From assembly GCF_014904705.1 (NCBI RefSeq), contig NZ_JACZCQ010000001.1, positions 496,001-560,000 of the forward strand: 64,000 bases of DNA, in the 5' to 3' direction. Below are positions 1 to 8,467 of this stretch, one piece after another; the stretch's first letter is position 1, and each line of letters opens with the position of its first letter. The notes beneath the pieces are model-generated. The model worked only from the letters and a program-made list of their open reading frames with translations. It had not been told where the DNA came from and made no database searches. The translations under genes were made by a program, and so were the position numbers. This DNA is from Nisaea sediminum (lineage in GTDB: Bacteria > Pseudomonadota > Alphaproteobacteria > Thalassobaculales > Thalassobaculaceae).

Positions 1-331
1 CCTGCTGTACCGAACCGGTTAGGTCTCTGTCATAGACGCCTTCGCGGAGCTCGCGCGCCAGATCGCGGCTCAGCGCATCGAGTTGGGCCTCCGGGTCCGC
101 TCCGGCGCGCGCCACATTGTCCTCGCCATAGAGCGCAGCAAAGGCGTCCAGCACCCGGCGGACAGGATCCGCGTCTTCGTCGGCTTCCAGTTCGCGGACT
201 GCCATGGCCAGCGCACTGGCGATCATCAGGCCGAGATATTTGCGGTCGCCCGCCAGCTCCGGAAGGATTTCCGTCTGGAAGCTGTCGAGCGCCGTCTCGA
301 TCAGCGCCTTGCGTCCCGGGGCCTCATACAT
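1..331 (-). CDS. DUF6285-domain protein, 3' end cut off by the window edge
   Basis: About 110 N-terminal residues are visible and the frame runs off the window edge. The start ATG (331-329) overlaps the stop of the upstream phosphotransferase gene by 8 nt, so the two are almost certainly translationally coupled. The protein is small, helical and acidic, with an MIASALAMAVREL segment around residues 39-51 and a YGEDN segment near 71-75. This pattern matches DUF6285, a family of unknown function usually encoded beside kinase-like phosphotransferases and acyl-CoA dehydrogenases. An accessory role for the neighbouring kinase is inferred from that pairing only. The family call rests on pattern recognition and context, with no catalytic motif seen. 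Confidence 0.75.
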   Translation of the reverse strand, partial: MYEAPGRKALIETALDSFQTEILPELAGDRKYLGLMIASALAMAVRELEADEDADPVRRVLDAFAALYGEDNVARAGADPEAQLDALSRDLARELREGVYDRDLTGSVQQ

Positions 332-1358
332 CGCTCTTGCTCCGTTCGATTTCGGCGACCTGTTGCAGGACGTCGAGTTCCATCTCCGCCGCCTTGCGGC
401 CCGTCAGGGCGAGCTCGATCGACCGTTCGGCACCTGAATTGTGGCGTTCGCCCTGCAGCAGCGCGATCGTGCCCCAGCGGACGGTTGCGAGCACTTCCCA
501 GAACGGCACCTGGCTCCAGTCGAGCGCGGCGCCCGCCGTTTCGCTGTAACCTGCATAGAGATCCGCGCGGGCGCCCACACCTCCGGCTTCTCTGTCGTCG
601 ACGCCGAAGCGCCAGCAGCGGGCGCAGAACCAGCCGATATCCTCGAGCGGATCGCTCCAGCCGGCGAATTCCCAGTCGAGCACCGCGGTGAGTCGGCCGT
701 CCGCGACCATGTAGTTACCGGTGCGGAAATCGCGGTGGCAGAGCGCAGAGGGTCCGGCGGCCGGCTTGTTCAGTTCGAGCCAGCGGAGCCCCCATTCGAG
801 CGCGGGGTAGGCTTTTGGTAGGCTGTCGAGGAAACCATAAAGCTCGGCGATTCTCTGGGCGGCGGCATCCGACGGCGGTCTGCCGAGGAAATCGAGATCC
901 GGGCGCGGCGCGCGAATCGCGTGCAGCGTCGCCATCTCGCGGCCGATCTGACGGGCCAGTTCGCCGCGCAGCGGGTCGATTTTCTCGTCGCGCGTCAGTA
1001 TCCGGGGATTGGCGGTGCCGGCAGCGGCGCGCATGACGTAGAAAGGTTTGCCGATAACTGCGCCTTCGGCTTCGAGGATGAGCGGTTCGGGCACCGTCAT
1101 GCCGGCTTCGAACCCGGCGGAGAGGAGGCGGAACTCCTCCGGGCGCCCGTGACTTTCATCGACTCCCGACGCCGCGTCGGTGCGCAGCACGACGCGCTCC
1201 GCGCCGTCGAGGCGCCCGCCGGAAACGTCCAGTTCGAGCAGCCAGTTTTCCTGGATGGCGCCGCCCGAGAGTAGTTTCTGTCCGGTGATCTCTAGCCTGT
1301 CGGCGCCCGTTTCCGTCTGCAGCCACTCGGCCAGCGCGGCGCGCGTTTCCGCTTGCAT
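324..1358 (-). CDS. Aminoglycoside phosphotransferase-fold kinase (ACAD10/11-like), 344 aa
   Basis: A phosphotransferase of the APH/choline kinase fold. The catalytic loop CHRDFRTGN (H-x-D-x4-N) and the metal-binding DWEFAG motif are both present in the C-terminal half, so the enzyme looks active. Antibiotic resistance is unlikely. Family members next to DUF6285 resemble the kinase domain of ACAD10/ACAD11, which phosphorylates 4-hydroxyacyl-CoA for beta-oxidation, and that role is inferred here. The chosen ATG (1358) has GGGA-like upstream purines. An in-frame ATG at 1394 would add 12 residues. The gene is first of an operon with the DUF6285 gene and is divergent from ridA, with about 220 nt between them. 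Confidence 0.82.
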   Translation of the reverse strand: MQAETRAALAEWLQTETGADRLEITGQKLLSGGAIQENWLLELDVSGGRLDGAERVVLRTDAASGVDESHGRPEEFRLLSAGFEAGMTVPEPLILEAEGAVIGKPFYVMRAAAGTANPRILTRDEKIDPLRGELARQIGREMATLHAIRAPRPDLDFLGRPPSDAAAQRIAELYGFLDSLPKAYPALEWGLRWLELNKPAAGPSALCHRDFRTGNYMVADGRLTAVLDWEFAGWSDPLEDIGWFCARCWRFGVDDREAGGVGARADLYAGYSETAGAALDWSQVPFWEVLATVRWGTIALLQGERHNSGAERSIELALTGRKAAEMELDVLQQVAEIERSKSDV

Positions 1359-1578
1359 GTTTCCCGCTTGTCCCTCGCTCCGGCGGGATTGCATCCCGCA
1401 CGTGTCCGGGCCCGATTAAGCCGGGCGAGGCCGGTCATTGCAACGCTCTATTGGGCCTGCCTGCGGGAGTGCCCGCTGTTCCCGCGCCGGCATGGGTGAG
1501 ATTGGCGGATGACGCTATGCGGAAGGTGCCGGGCCCCACTATGCTGCGGGCTCTTTTACAGCTTCAGGAGCGAGGAAT

Positions 1579-1932
1579 ATGGGAATCAAGCGCTATCGCA
1601 CAGGCGACCGGATGAGCCAGGTCGTGGTCCATGGGGACACCGTCTACACCGCAGGGCAGGTCGCCCAGAACGCGCCGGGCGCGAGCGTCGCCGATCAGAC
1701 CAAGGACATCCTGGCCTCGCTTGACGCGCTGCTGGCGGAAGCCGGCACCGACAAGTCGAAGCTTCTCACGGCGACGATCTGGCTGAATTCGATGGACGAT
1801 TTCGCGGAAATGAACGCGGTCTGGGACGCCTGGGTTGCCCCGGGCAACACGCCGTGCCGTGCCTGTGTCGAGTCGCCGCGTCTCGCCAGCCCGAAATACA
1901 CTGTCGAGATCATGGCGATCGCCGCCCTCTGA
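1579..1932 (+). CDS. RidA/YjgF/YER057c/UK114 family protein, 117 aa
   Basis: A small trimeric enzyme family that hydrolyses reactive enamine/imine intermediates released by PLP enzymes such as threonine dehydratase. The GQVAQNAPG loop near the N-terminus and the C-terminal TPCRACVESPRLASP segment carry the family pattern, including the conserved arginine that binds the substrate carboxylate. Length is normal. CAGGAGCGAGGA lies just upstream of the ATG. The window also encodes two threonine dehydratase-type lyases (18,950 and 41,559), which would generate RidA substrates. The subfamily (true RidA or Rid1-7) was not resolved. Confidence 0.9.
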   Translation: MGIKRYRTGDRMSQVVVHGDTVYTAGQVAQNAPGASVADQTKDILASLDALLAEAGTDKSKLLTATIWLNSMDDFAEMNAVWDAWVAPGNTPCRACVESPRLASPKYTVEIMAIAAL

Positions 1933-1941
1933 CTCTAACCT

Positions 1942-2427
1942 CTACGCGGCGCCGGCGCTTCTCGCCCAGTCGAGCTGCGCCGGCGTCTCGATCGTTCCCG
2001 GCCGCGCCGTGCGGACGATCCTGACGGCCTCGTCCGGATCGGTGCCACAGGCCATGAGCAGGCGCGCCGCGATCATGCCGCTACGCCCGAAACCGGCCCG
2101 GCAATGGATCACAATCCGTCCGCCATGTTTCAGCCGTTCCACGAGGATGGTTTCGATCGATTTCCACGCCCTCGTGTCGGCCGCCGAGGGGATGTCGAAA
2201 TCCTTTATCGGAAAGTGCGTCCAGTTGACCATGTGGCTGAGAAAAGCGTCCCGCAGCCCCGGCGTTCCGAGATCGTGCAGCTCCTCGCCGGTTGCGAGCG
2301 ACAGCACAGTGTCGAAGCCCTTCTCGGCAATGACGCGCACGACATCCTCGTCGGCTGGAAGCGGGCCGATGAAGAGGCTTCCCGAAGTGCCGGGAACGGA
2401 AATTTCTGTGAATCCGAGACTGTCCAT
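1942..2427 (-). CDS. Dual-specificity protein phosphatase-like protein, 161 aa
   Basis: A cysteine-dependent phosphatase. The P-loop HCRAGFGRS (C109, R115) matches the C-x5-R-S/T signature, and an Asp in DFDIPS (residues 76-81) is a plausible general acid. The length fits a stand-alone catalytic domain with no signal peptide or membrane segment, so it is cytoplasmic. The fold resembles CDKN3/DSP-type bacterial phosphatases. The substrate (phosphoprotein, phosphoinositide or nucleotide) cannot be told. It converges on ridA with a 9-nt gap and lies downstream of the ABC importer operon on the same strand, separated by a weak hairpin. Confidence 0.83.
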   Translation of the reverse strand: MDSLGFTEISVPGTSGSLFIGPLPADEDVVRVIAEKGFDTVLSLATGEELHDLGTPGLRDAFLSHMVNWTHFPIKDFDIPSAADTRAWKSIETILVERLKHGGRIVIHCRAGFGRSGMIAARLLMACGTDPDEAVRIVRTARPGTIETPAQLDWARSAGAA

Positions 2428-2452
2428 CCGCCTACGTTAGGCTGACAGTCGT

Positions 2453-2480
2453 AAACACAAAATGAACACGAAAATGTTCA
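2453..2480 (-). terminator. Possible weak terminator after the ABC importer operon
   Basis: On the minus strand, a 6-bp inverted repeat TGAACA/TGTTCA with a 6-nt loop begins at the stop codon of the last ABC ATPase gene and is followed by TTTTGTGTTT. The stem is AT-rich and weak, so this may be an attenuating or processing site instead of a strong terminator. Confidence 0.3.
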
Positions 2481-3260
2481 ATCGAACGCGATCATGTTCG
2501 CGGCCGCTTCGCGGTCATAGCCCATGCTGGCGCGCAACAGCTGCCGGGTATAGGCCTCCCGCGGCTCCGAGGCCCGCAGCTGCGCCACGGTCAGTTCCTC
2601 GACGATGCGGCCCGCATTCATCACCGCCAGCCGATCGCACATATGGGCGATGACAGAGAGATCGTGGCTGACCAAGAGGAACGTCAGGCCGCGCTCCTGC
2701 TTCAGGCGTTGCAGCAGGTTGAGGATCTCCGCTTGCACCGAGACGTCGAGCGCCGAGGTCGGCTCGTCAAGGAGCAGGATCTCCGGCTCCAGAACCAGCG
2801 CCCTGGCGATCGCGACGCGCTGGCGCTGGCCGCCGGAAAGCTGGTGCGGAAAGCGGAACCTGAAGGCCGGGCCGAGACCGACGGCGACGAGCACCTCCTG
2901 CACACGGTCCTCGATCCCGGACATGCCATGAATCTGGCACGGTTCGGTCAGGATGCGGTCGACGGTGTGGCGCGGATGCAGAGAGCCGTAGGGATCCTGG
3001 AACACCATCTGGACGCGCTTGTAGAAGGACTTGTCCCGATCGGGGCCGAGCCGCTCGCCGCCGATCTCGATCGTGCCGCTCCAGTCCGGGTTGAGCCCGC
3101 TCATGGCGCGGAGCACGGTCGACTTGCCGGAACCGGATTCGCCGACAAGGCCGAATGTCTCGCCCTGCTCGACGGAGAACGAGACGCCGCGGACGGCATG
3201 CACGCTCTCGTCGCCGGAGCCGAAGCGGACATCGAGGTCGGAAATATCGATCAATGCCAT
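2478..3260 (-). CDS. Peptide-type ABC importer ATPase, DppF/OppF-like, 260 aa
   Basis: The second ATP-binding subunit of a dipeptide/oligopeptide/nickel-type importer. It carries Walker A GESGSGKST, the ABC signature LSGGQRQR, Walker B ILLLDEPTSALD and the switch histidine in LLVSHD, so it should be catalytically competent. The start at 3260 leaves a 10-nt gap after the preceding ATPase gene and has GAGAG upstream; an ATG-proximal alternative at 3287 would overlap that gene by 17 nt. The protein is somewhat short for DppF (often about 320 aa), because the C-terminal oligopeptide/dipeptide domain is brief. It is the last gene of a five-gene operon. Confidence 0.92.
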   Translation of the reverse strand: MALIDISDLDVRFGSGDESVHAVRGVSFSVEQGETFGLVGESGSGKSTVLRAMSGLNPDWSGTIEIGGERLGPDRDKSFYKRVQMVFQDPYGSLHPRHTVDRILTEPCQIHGMSGIEDRVQEVLVAVGLGPAFRFRFPHQLSGGQRQRVAIARALVLEPEILLLDEPTSALDVSVQAEILNLLQRLKQERGLTFLLVSHDLSVIAHMCDRLAVMNAGRIVEELTVAQLRASEPREAYTRQLLRASMGYDREAAANMIAFD

Positions 3261-3270
3261 CGGGCCGCTC

Positions 3271-4149
3271 TCACTTGAAATAGGCATCGACGCCGGGCTC
3301 CGTCTTCCAGCTTTCCTGGCGTTCCAGCACCGGCAACGGCCCGGGCTCGCGGTCGAGCCGGGGCAGGGAGTTCAGCAGCCCGCGGGTATAGGGGTGTTTC
3401 GCCTGGTCCAGTTCGTTCGCCTTACATGTCTCCACGATCTGCCCTGCGTACATGATGATCACGCGGTCGCAGAAGGAGGCGACGAGATTGAGGTCGTGGG
3501 AGACGAACATCAGGCCCATGCCGCGCTGGGTCACCAGATCGTCGATGATCGCCAGCACCTGCATCTGCACGGTGACGTCGAGCGCCGAGGTCGGCTCGTC
3601 CGCAATCATCAGGTCGGGATCGGGGATCAGCATCATCGCGATCATGATGCGTTGGCCCATCCCGCCCGACACCTCGTTCGGATAAAGCCCGAGCACCCGC
3701 TTGGGATCGCGGATCTTCACCGCGGCCAGCATCTCCAGCGTCCGTTCTATGGCCTCGCGTTTCGAGGCGCCGGTATGGACGCGGTAGGCCTCCGCGATTT
3801 GTTCGCCGATGGTCATTACCGGGTTCAAGGAATATTTCGGGTCCTGCATAACCATCGAGATCCGGTCTCCGCGGATCTGCCGCATCTCCTTCTCGGAGAG
3901 TTTCATCAGGTCCTTTCCGTCGAACTCCATCCGTTTCGCCGTCACCACCCCGGGCGGGCGGATGAGGCGCAGCACGGAACGGCCGGTCATGGTCTTGCCG
4001 GAGCCGGATTCGCCGACGATGCCGACCTTCTCGCGTCCGATGGAGAAGCTGATGTCGCGCACCGCGTCGACGATGCCTGTGCGGGTGTGGAAGCGGACGG
4101 AGAGGTCCTCGACCGTCAGAAGCGCCCCGTTGTCGCTGTTACCGCTCAT
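3271..4149 (-). CDS. Peptide-type ABC importer ATPase, DppD/OppD-like, 292 aa
   Basis: The first ATP-binding subunit of the importer. It has Walker A GESGSGKTM, signature VSGGMGQR, Walker B LMIADEPTSALD and the switch histidine in FVSHD. A C-terminal HPYTRGLLNSLP segment is typical of the OppD/DppD peptide-transport C-terminal domain. The ATG (4149) overlaps the stop of the upstream permease gene as ATGA, and this overlap decides the start. The reading frame stays open further upstream, but that part is antisense-like shadow coding inside the permease gene. Confidence 0.93.
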   Translation of the reverse strand: MSGNSDNGALLTVEDLSVRFHTRTGIVDAVRDISFSIGREKVGIVGESGSGKTMTGRSVLRLIRPPGVVTAKRMEFDGKDLMKLSEKEMRQIRGDRISMVMQDPKYSLNPVMTIGEQIAEAYRVHTGASKREAIERTLEMLAAVKIRDPKRVLGLYPNEVSGGMGQRIMIAMMLIPDPDLMIADEPTSALDVTVQMQVLAIIDDLVTQRGMGLMFVSHDLNLVASFCDRVIIMYAGQIVETCKANELDQAKHPYTRGLLNSLPRLDREPGPLPVLERQESWKTEPGVDAYFK

Positions 4150-5075
4150 TGGCCGCTCCTCGGATCGAGGATGTCGCGCAGCCCGTCGCCGAGCAGGTTG
4201 AAACCGAGGCTGACGACGAAGATGGCGAGGCCCGGCATGGTGGCGACCCACCATTGATCGAGCAGGAACTTGCGGCCGGCGGAGATCATTGCGCCCCATT
4301 CCGGAATCGGCGGCTGCGCGCCGAGGCCGAGGAAACCGAGACCGGCTGCCGTGAGGATGATGCCGGCCATGTCCAGTGTGACGCGGACGATTACCGAGGA
4401 CAGGCAGAGCGGTACCACATGCCCCGAGATGATGCGTGCCGGGGAGGCGCCCTGCAGGCGGATCGCGCTGATGAAGTCCTGATTGCGGATCGTAAGGGTC
4501 TCGGCGCGGGCCAGGCGGGCATATGGCGGCCAGGAGGTGATGGCGATGGCGAGCACGGCGTTCTCGATCCCGGGGCCGAGTGCGGCGACGAAGGCGAGCG
4601 CGAGCACGAGGCGTGGGAAGGCGAGGAAGATGTCCGTCAGGCGCATCAGCACGGTATCGACCCATCCGCCGGCATACCCCGCCAGCGTGCCTATCACGAG
4701 GCCGAGCACGGGGGCCGTCGCCGCAACGAGCGCGACGATATAGAGCGTTATGCTGGCGCCGTGGATGATCCGGCTCAGAATGTCCCGGCCGAGTTCGTCC
4801 GTTCCGAATAAATGTCCGGGCGTGCCAGGCGGAAGCAGGCGGTTGTGGAGGTTCTGGGCCAGCGGGTCGTGCGGCGCGATCCAGGGCGCAATCGCGGAGA
4901 CGACAATCAGCGTGACGAGGATTGCGAGCCCGATCATCGCGAGCGGATTGCGCGAGAGCGTCAGCCAGCCGAGATAGAACTGGACCATTCGGGCCTGCCA
5001 GCGCGATTCCGGTGTGTCCGTCGTCAGCCAGGCCTTCAGGCTGGGGGCGCTGGTGCGCGTTGTTTTTGCGATCAT
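4146..5075 (-). CDS. Peptide-type ABC importer permease, DppC/OppC-like, 309 aa
   Basis: An inner-membrane permease subunit. It has an N-terminal OppC_N-type segment with a membrane helix around residues 45-66, the FGTDELGRDILSR motif typical of DppC/OppC, and about five more membrane helices. The EAA-type coupling loop is seen as RLQGASPARIISGHVVP near the middle of the C-terminal half. The start codon is 14 nt from the DppB-like stop. Subunits of this type form the heterodimeric pore with DppB-like partners; the substrate is not readable from the permease. Confidence 0.93.
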   Translation of the reverse strand: MIAKTTRTSAPSLKAWLTTDTPESRWQARMVQFYLGWLTLSRNPLAMIGLAILVTLIVVSAIAPWIAPHDPLAQNLHNRLLPPGTPGHLFGTDELGRDILSRIIHGASITLYIVALVAATAPVLGLVIGTLAGYAGGWVDTVLMRLTDIFLAFPRLVLALAFVAALGPGIENAVLAIAITSWPPYARLARAETLTIRNQDFISAIRLQGASPARIISGHVVPLCLSSVIVRVTLDMAGIILTAAGLGFLGLGAQPPIPEWGAMISAGRKFLLDQWWVATMPGLAIFVVSLGFNLLGDGLRDILDPRSGQ

Positions 5076-5089
5076 GTCTCTGGTCCTGC

Positions 5090-6151
5090 CTAACGGGCGC
5101 GCGGATCGACGAGCCGGTAAAGCAGGTCGGATAGCAGATTGAGGCCGACGAAGACGGCGCCGACCACGACGGTCCCGCCGAGAACGGCGGCCATGTCGGC
5201 CGAAAGCAGTGCGTTGGTGATATAGAAGCCGAGACCCGGCCAGGCGAAAACGGTTTCCGTGAGCACCGAGCCCTCGAGAAGCTGGGCGTAAGAGAGCGCG
5301 ATCACCGTGATCAGCGGCACCAGCACGTTGCCAAGCGCGTGGCGCCAGATCACCTGCGTTTCCGAGATACCTTTGACACGCGCGGTGGTGATGTACTCCT
5401 GGCTCAGTTGCTCCAGCATGAAGCTGCGGGTCATGCGGCTGATATAGGCTATCGAGTAATATCCGAGGACGGCGGCCGGCAGCACGATGTGCGAGACCGC
5501 ATTGGCGAAGATCTCCAGATCTCCGGCGATCAGACTGTCGATCAGGATCGCGCCGGTGACCTGCGGGATCATACCGTCATAGAAGATGTCGAGGCGTCCG
5601 GGGCCGCCGACCCAGCCGAGCACGCCGTAGAAGACCAGCAGCCCGATCAGGCCGAGCCAGAAGACCGGCATGGAATAGCCGAAGAGGCCGAGCACGCGGA
5701 CGACCTGGTCCGGCCAGCGGCCCTGATTGACAGCGGCGAGCACCCCCATCGGAATGCCGAGCACGACCCCGAAGAGCGTCGCGATGGTGGCAAGTTCCAG
5801 TGTCGCCGGGAAGACGCGGGCGATGTCCTCGGCAACCGGGCGCGCGGTCAGCAGCGAGGTGCCCAGATCGCCCTTCAGGACGTCGCCGAGATAATAGGCG
5901 AACTGGACATAAAGCGGCTTGTCGAGCCCCATCGCGAGACGCGCCGCCTGATAGATCTCTTCGCTCGCCTTGTCACCGACTACGGAAAGCACCGGGTCGA
6001 TCGGCATGACGCGGCCGATGATGAAGGTAACGAAGAGCAGGCCGACGAAGGTGACGGCGACGGTCAGAACGGTGTGAATCACCGCCCGTAAAAAACGAGG
6101 GGAGAGGGGCGACGCCCCCCTCCCGACGCTATTGGATGTATTGAGTGCCAT
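5090..6151 (-). CDS. Peptide-type ABC importer permease, DppB/OppB-like, 353 aa
   Basis: An inner-membrane permease subunit with an N-terminal helix at about residues 24-48, then a periplasmic segment containing GLDKPLYVQF and GDLGTS motifs characteristic of DppB/OppB, and five further helices. The coupling loop is ARVKGISETQVIWRHALGN. The C-terminus ends in LVDPRAR, as usual. The length is slightly above typical (about 310-340). It lies 21 nt downstream of the binding-protein gene and 14 nt before the second permease, consistent with one mRNA. Confidence 0.93.
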   Translation of the reverse strand: MALNTSNSVGRGASPLSPRFLRAVIHTVLTVAVTFVGLLFVTFIIGRVMPIDPVLSVVGDKASEEIYQAARLAMGLDKPLYVQFAYYLGDVLKGDLGTSLLTARPVAEDIARVFPATLELATIATLFGVVLGIPMGVLAAVNQGRWPDQVVRVLGLFGYSMPVFWLGLIGLLVFYGVLGWVGGPGRLDIFYDGMIPQVTGAILIDSLIAGDLEIFANAVSHIVLPAAVLGYYSIAYISRMTRSFMLEQLSQEYITTARVKGISETQVIWRHALGNVLVPLITVIALSYAQLLEGSVLTETVFAWPGLGFYITNALLSADMAAVLGGTVVVGAVFVGLNLLSDLLYRLVDPRAR

Positions 6152-6172
6152 ACGGCAGCAGCGCTCCGGCTG

Positions 6173-7780
6173 TTATTTCTTGACCGTCCAGTAATAGACG
6201 GAACTCACGGCGCCGCCGGTATAGAGGCCAGTGACGTTCTTGCGCAAGCCGGTCTGCTCGATTTTCTGCAGCATCACGACGAACGGGCTCGCCATCTGAT
6301 GATCCTTCTGGATCTTGCGATACATCTCGGCGCGGGTGTCGCGATCGCTTTCCTGCACCGCCGCTTCGGTCTCCTTGGACATTTCCGGAATATCCCAGGC
6401 GTTCCGCCAGGCGAGCTTGCCGGTGTTCTTCGCCTCGAACGCGTTGTCCGGGTTGTGCGCGAAGGTGTCGGCATTGGTGTGCGGATCCGGATAGTCCGGG
6501 CCCCAGGCGCCGAGATAGATCTCGTGCTTTCGGGCGCGATAGACGCCGAGCGTCTGCTTGCCGGTCGCGACTTCAAGCGTCGCCTTGATGCCGGCCTGCG
6601 CGAAGGTGTTCTGCAGAGACTGGCCGATTTCCAGACGTTCCTGGGCATTCCGTACGTAAATCTTCACGTCGAAACCGTCGGCTTCGCCAGCTTCCGCCAG
6701 CAGGGCCTTCGCCTTCGCGACGTCGAGCTTGTACGGCTTGTCCTTCAGTTCGCCGAGATAGGTCAGCGGAAGGAAGGCCTGATGCACGGTGTACTGGCCG
6801 CGCAGGAAGGTATTGGCCATGCCTTCGTAATCGACCAGGTACCTCATCGCTTCCTGGACCTTCGGCTTGGCGAGCACCGGCACTTCCTGATTCAGCGAGA
6901 AGTACATGATCCGGCCGCGCAGATCCTCGTCAATGCGCAGATCGCCGTTGCCGGAGATGCCGGCGACATCGTCCGGGGAGAGGTTGCGGGCCACGTCCAC
7001 GTCGCCTTTTTCCAGCAGCAGGCGCTGGGTGGCGGACTCGCTGATATGGCGTACGAAGACACGCTTCATCGCCGGCGCGCCGCGCCAGTAGTTCTCGTTC
7101 GCCTCGAGCACGTAGTTCTCGTTCGGCTTCCAGCCACGCAGGGAATAGGCGCCGGAGCCTGCCGAATTGGTCTTCAGCCACTCGTAGCCCATGTCGCCAT
7201 CCTTCTCGTGCTCCATCGCGAGCTTCATGTCGACGATGTTGCCGATGGTGGCGGTCAGGCAGTTGAGGACGAAGGAGGTGGCGTATTTCTTGTCCGTCTC
7301 GATCGTCAGCGTCATGTCGTCGACGGCCTTGATCTTCTCCTTCGCGTTCTCGGCGGTGAAGCCGAACTGGGTCAGGATGAAGGACGGGGTTTTGTTCAGG
7401 ATCACTGCACGCTGCAGCGAGAAGGCTGCGTCATGGGCGGTCACCGGATTGCCGGAATGGAATTTGACGCCCGGGCGCATCTTGAAGGAGTAGGTCTTCC
7501 CGTCCTCGCTGATGGTCCAGCTTTCCGCCAGACCTGGGACGTAGCCGCCGGAGAGATTGGAGGGCTCGAAGGCGACGAGAGTGTCGTAAACGTTCTGGGC
7601 GAGGTCGCCGCCGGAAAATTCAAAAATTTCCGCCGGATCGAGCGAGACGATGTCGTCGATCCTTGTGGCGATCACCAGCGTGTCCGCCGGGGTCGCCGCG
7701 TAGGACTGCCCGCTTGATAAGGGGAGCGCGACGGATACGGCAAGCGCCGCGACCGCGAAGCTCTTTGCCAATGCGTTCAT
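6173..7780 (-). CDS. Periplasmic solute-binding protein of a peptide-type ABC importer (SBP_bac_5), 535 aa
   Basis: The substrate receptor of the importer. A classic Sec signal peptide (about 27 residues, ending SYA) precedes a mature protein of family 5 (DppA/OppA/NikA type) with the usual LAESWTISEDGKTYSFKMR and MRPGVKFHSG features. The ATG at 7780 follows GAGG at a 6-nt spacing; an in-frame GTG at 7792 would overlap that ribosome-binding site. It is the first gene of the five-gene operon. Family 5 receptors bind peptides, glutathione, nickel chelates, opines or other solutes, so dipeptide specificity is only the default guess. Confidence 0.92.
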   Translation of the reverse strand: MNALAKSFAVAALAVSVALPLSSGQSYAATPADTLVIATRIDDIVSLDPAEIFEFSGGDLAQNVYDTLVAFEPSNLSGGYVPGLAESWTISEDGKTYSFKMRPGVKFHSGNPVTAHDAAFSLQRAVILNKTPSFILTQFGFTAENAKEKIKAVDDMTLTIETDKKYATSFVLNCLTATIGNIVDMKLAMEHEKDGDMGYEWLKTNSAGSGAYSLRGWKPNENYVLEANENYWRGAPAMKRVFVRHISESATQRLLLEKGDVDVARNLSPDDVAGISGNGDLRIDEDLRGRIMYFSLNQEVPVLAKPKVQEAMRYLVDYEGMANTFLRGQYTVHQAFLPLTYLGELKDKPYKLDVAKAKALLAEAGEADGFDVKIYVRNAQERLEIGQSLQNTFAQAGIKATLEVATGKQTLGVYRARKHEIYLGAWGPDYPDPHTNADTFAHNPDNAFEAKNTGKLAWRNAWDIPEMSKETEAAVQESDRDTRAEMYRKIQKDHQMASPFVVMLQKIEQTGLRKNVTGLYTGGAVSSVYYWTVKK

Positions 7781-7823
7781 GTGAAGCCTCACAATTTATT
7801 TTCAAAGCTTGAGTGCTTTTCCA

Positions 7824-7840
7824 CGATCCGGAACGGATCG
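7824..7840. promoter_or_regulatory. Inverted repeat in the leader of the ABC importer operon
   Basis: A perfect 7-bp repeat CGATCCG-GAA-CGGATCG lies 44 nt upstream of the binding-protein ATG, within the 188-nt gap to the thioesterase gene. It could be an operator, an mRNA hairpin, or the 3' end of the thioesterase transcript. It has no T-run, so it is not a canonical terminator. No convincing promoter could be fixed in this gap. Confidence 0.35.
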
Positions 7841-7968
7841 GGTTAACGAAGCCTAATCCGGGCCTCGGGCAATCCACAACACTTGTTGGCGATGGTTTGT
7901 AAAATTATTGCTTTTGAGAGACTTTTGGGGATCCCGAGAAAACGATCCGAGAGCAGTCTCATGCGCGA

Positions 7969-8463
7969 TCAACCCTGTTCCGGGTGATCGAGATCGACGA
8001 TCGCCGTCCGAAGCTCCGGGGAGATCGGTGCCTTCTTCCCCGTCGAGTTGACGATCATGACGAAAAGCTGGGTCGACCAGTTGCAGCACCCTTGCTCGTC
8101 CCAGGTCGCATATTCCATGACCATGCTGGTATTGCGCATGGAGACCGCGCGCCCCGTGACGCAGATCGGCGTGTGGTAGGAGAGGCCCCGGATATACTCG
8201 ATCTCGAGATGTTTCATGACCGGTCCGGGTACGTTCATCGCATGCCGGGGATGGCCGAGGACTTCGAAGTAGATGTTCCTGAGGCTCTCGTACCAGGCGA
8301 GATAGGCGGCGTGGTTCACATGGGCGAAGCCGTCGCAATCCCGCCATTCCACCAGCTTCGGCATCGCGAAGCTCCATTCCTCCGGAATATGGAAGTGCGC
8401 GCGGAGTTCGTCCGTGACCGCGTAGTCGGAGAGGGAGCCGTGTCCGCCGAGAGAGTTGGTCAT
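7969..8463 (-). CDS. Hotdog-fold acyl-CoA thioesterase (4HBT/YbgC-like), 164 aa
   Basis: A probable acyl-CoA thioesterase. The segment VEWRDCDGFAHVNHAAYLA (starting near residue 38) carries the D-x-D-x3-H-V-N pattern of the 4-hydroxybenzoyl-CoA thioesterase family, with the second Asp the likely catalytic residue. One hotdog domain fills the chain, and there is no signal peptide. The gene follows the LysE-type exporter gene with only 4 nt between them, so the two are co-transcribed. The substrate is unknown; short or branched acyl-CoA and aromatic CoA are both possible. Confidence 0.83.
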   Translation of the reverse strand: MTNSLGGHGSLSDYAVTDELRAHFHIPEEWSFAMPKLVEWRDCDGFAHVNHAAYLAWYESLRNIYFEVLGHPRHAMNVPGPVMKHLEIEYIRGLSYHTPICVTGRAVSMRNTSMVMEYATWDEQGCCNWSTQLFVMIVNSTGKKAPISPELRTAIVDLDHPEQG

Positions 8464-8467
8464 CGGC

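Noticed and set aside
324-1358. Aminoglycoside resistance gene
   Set aside because: The fold is right, but the DUF6285 neighbour and sequence type point to a metabolic kinase; no resistance-gene context exists.
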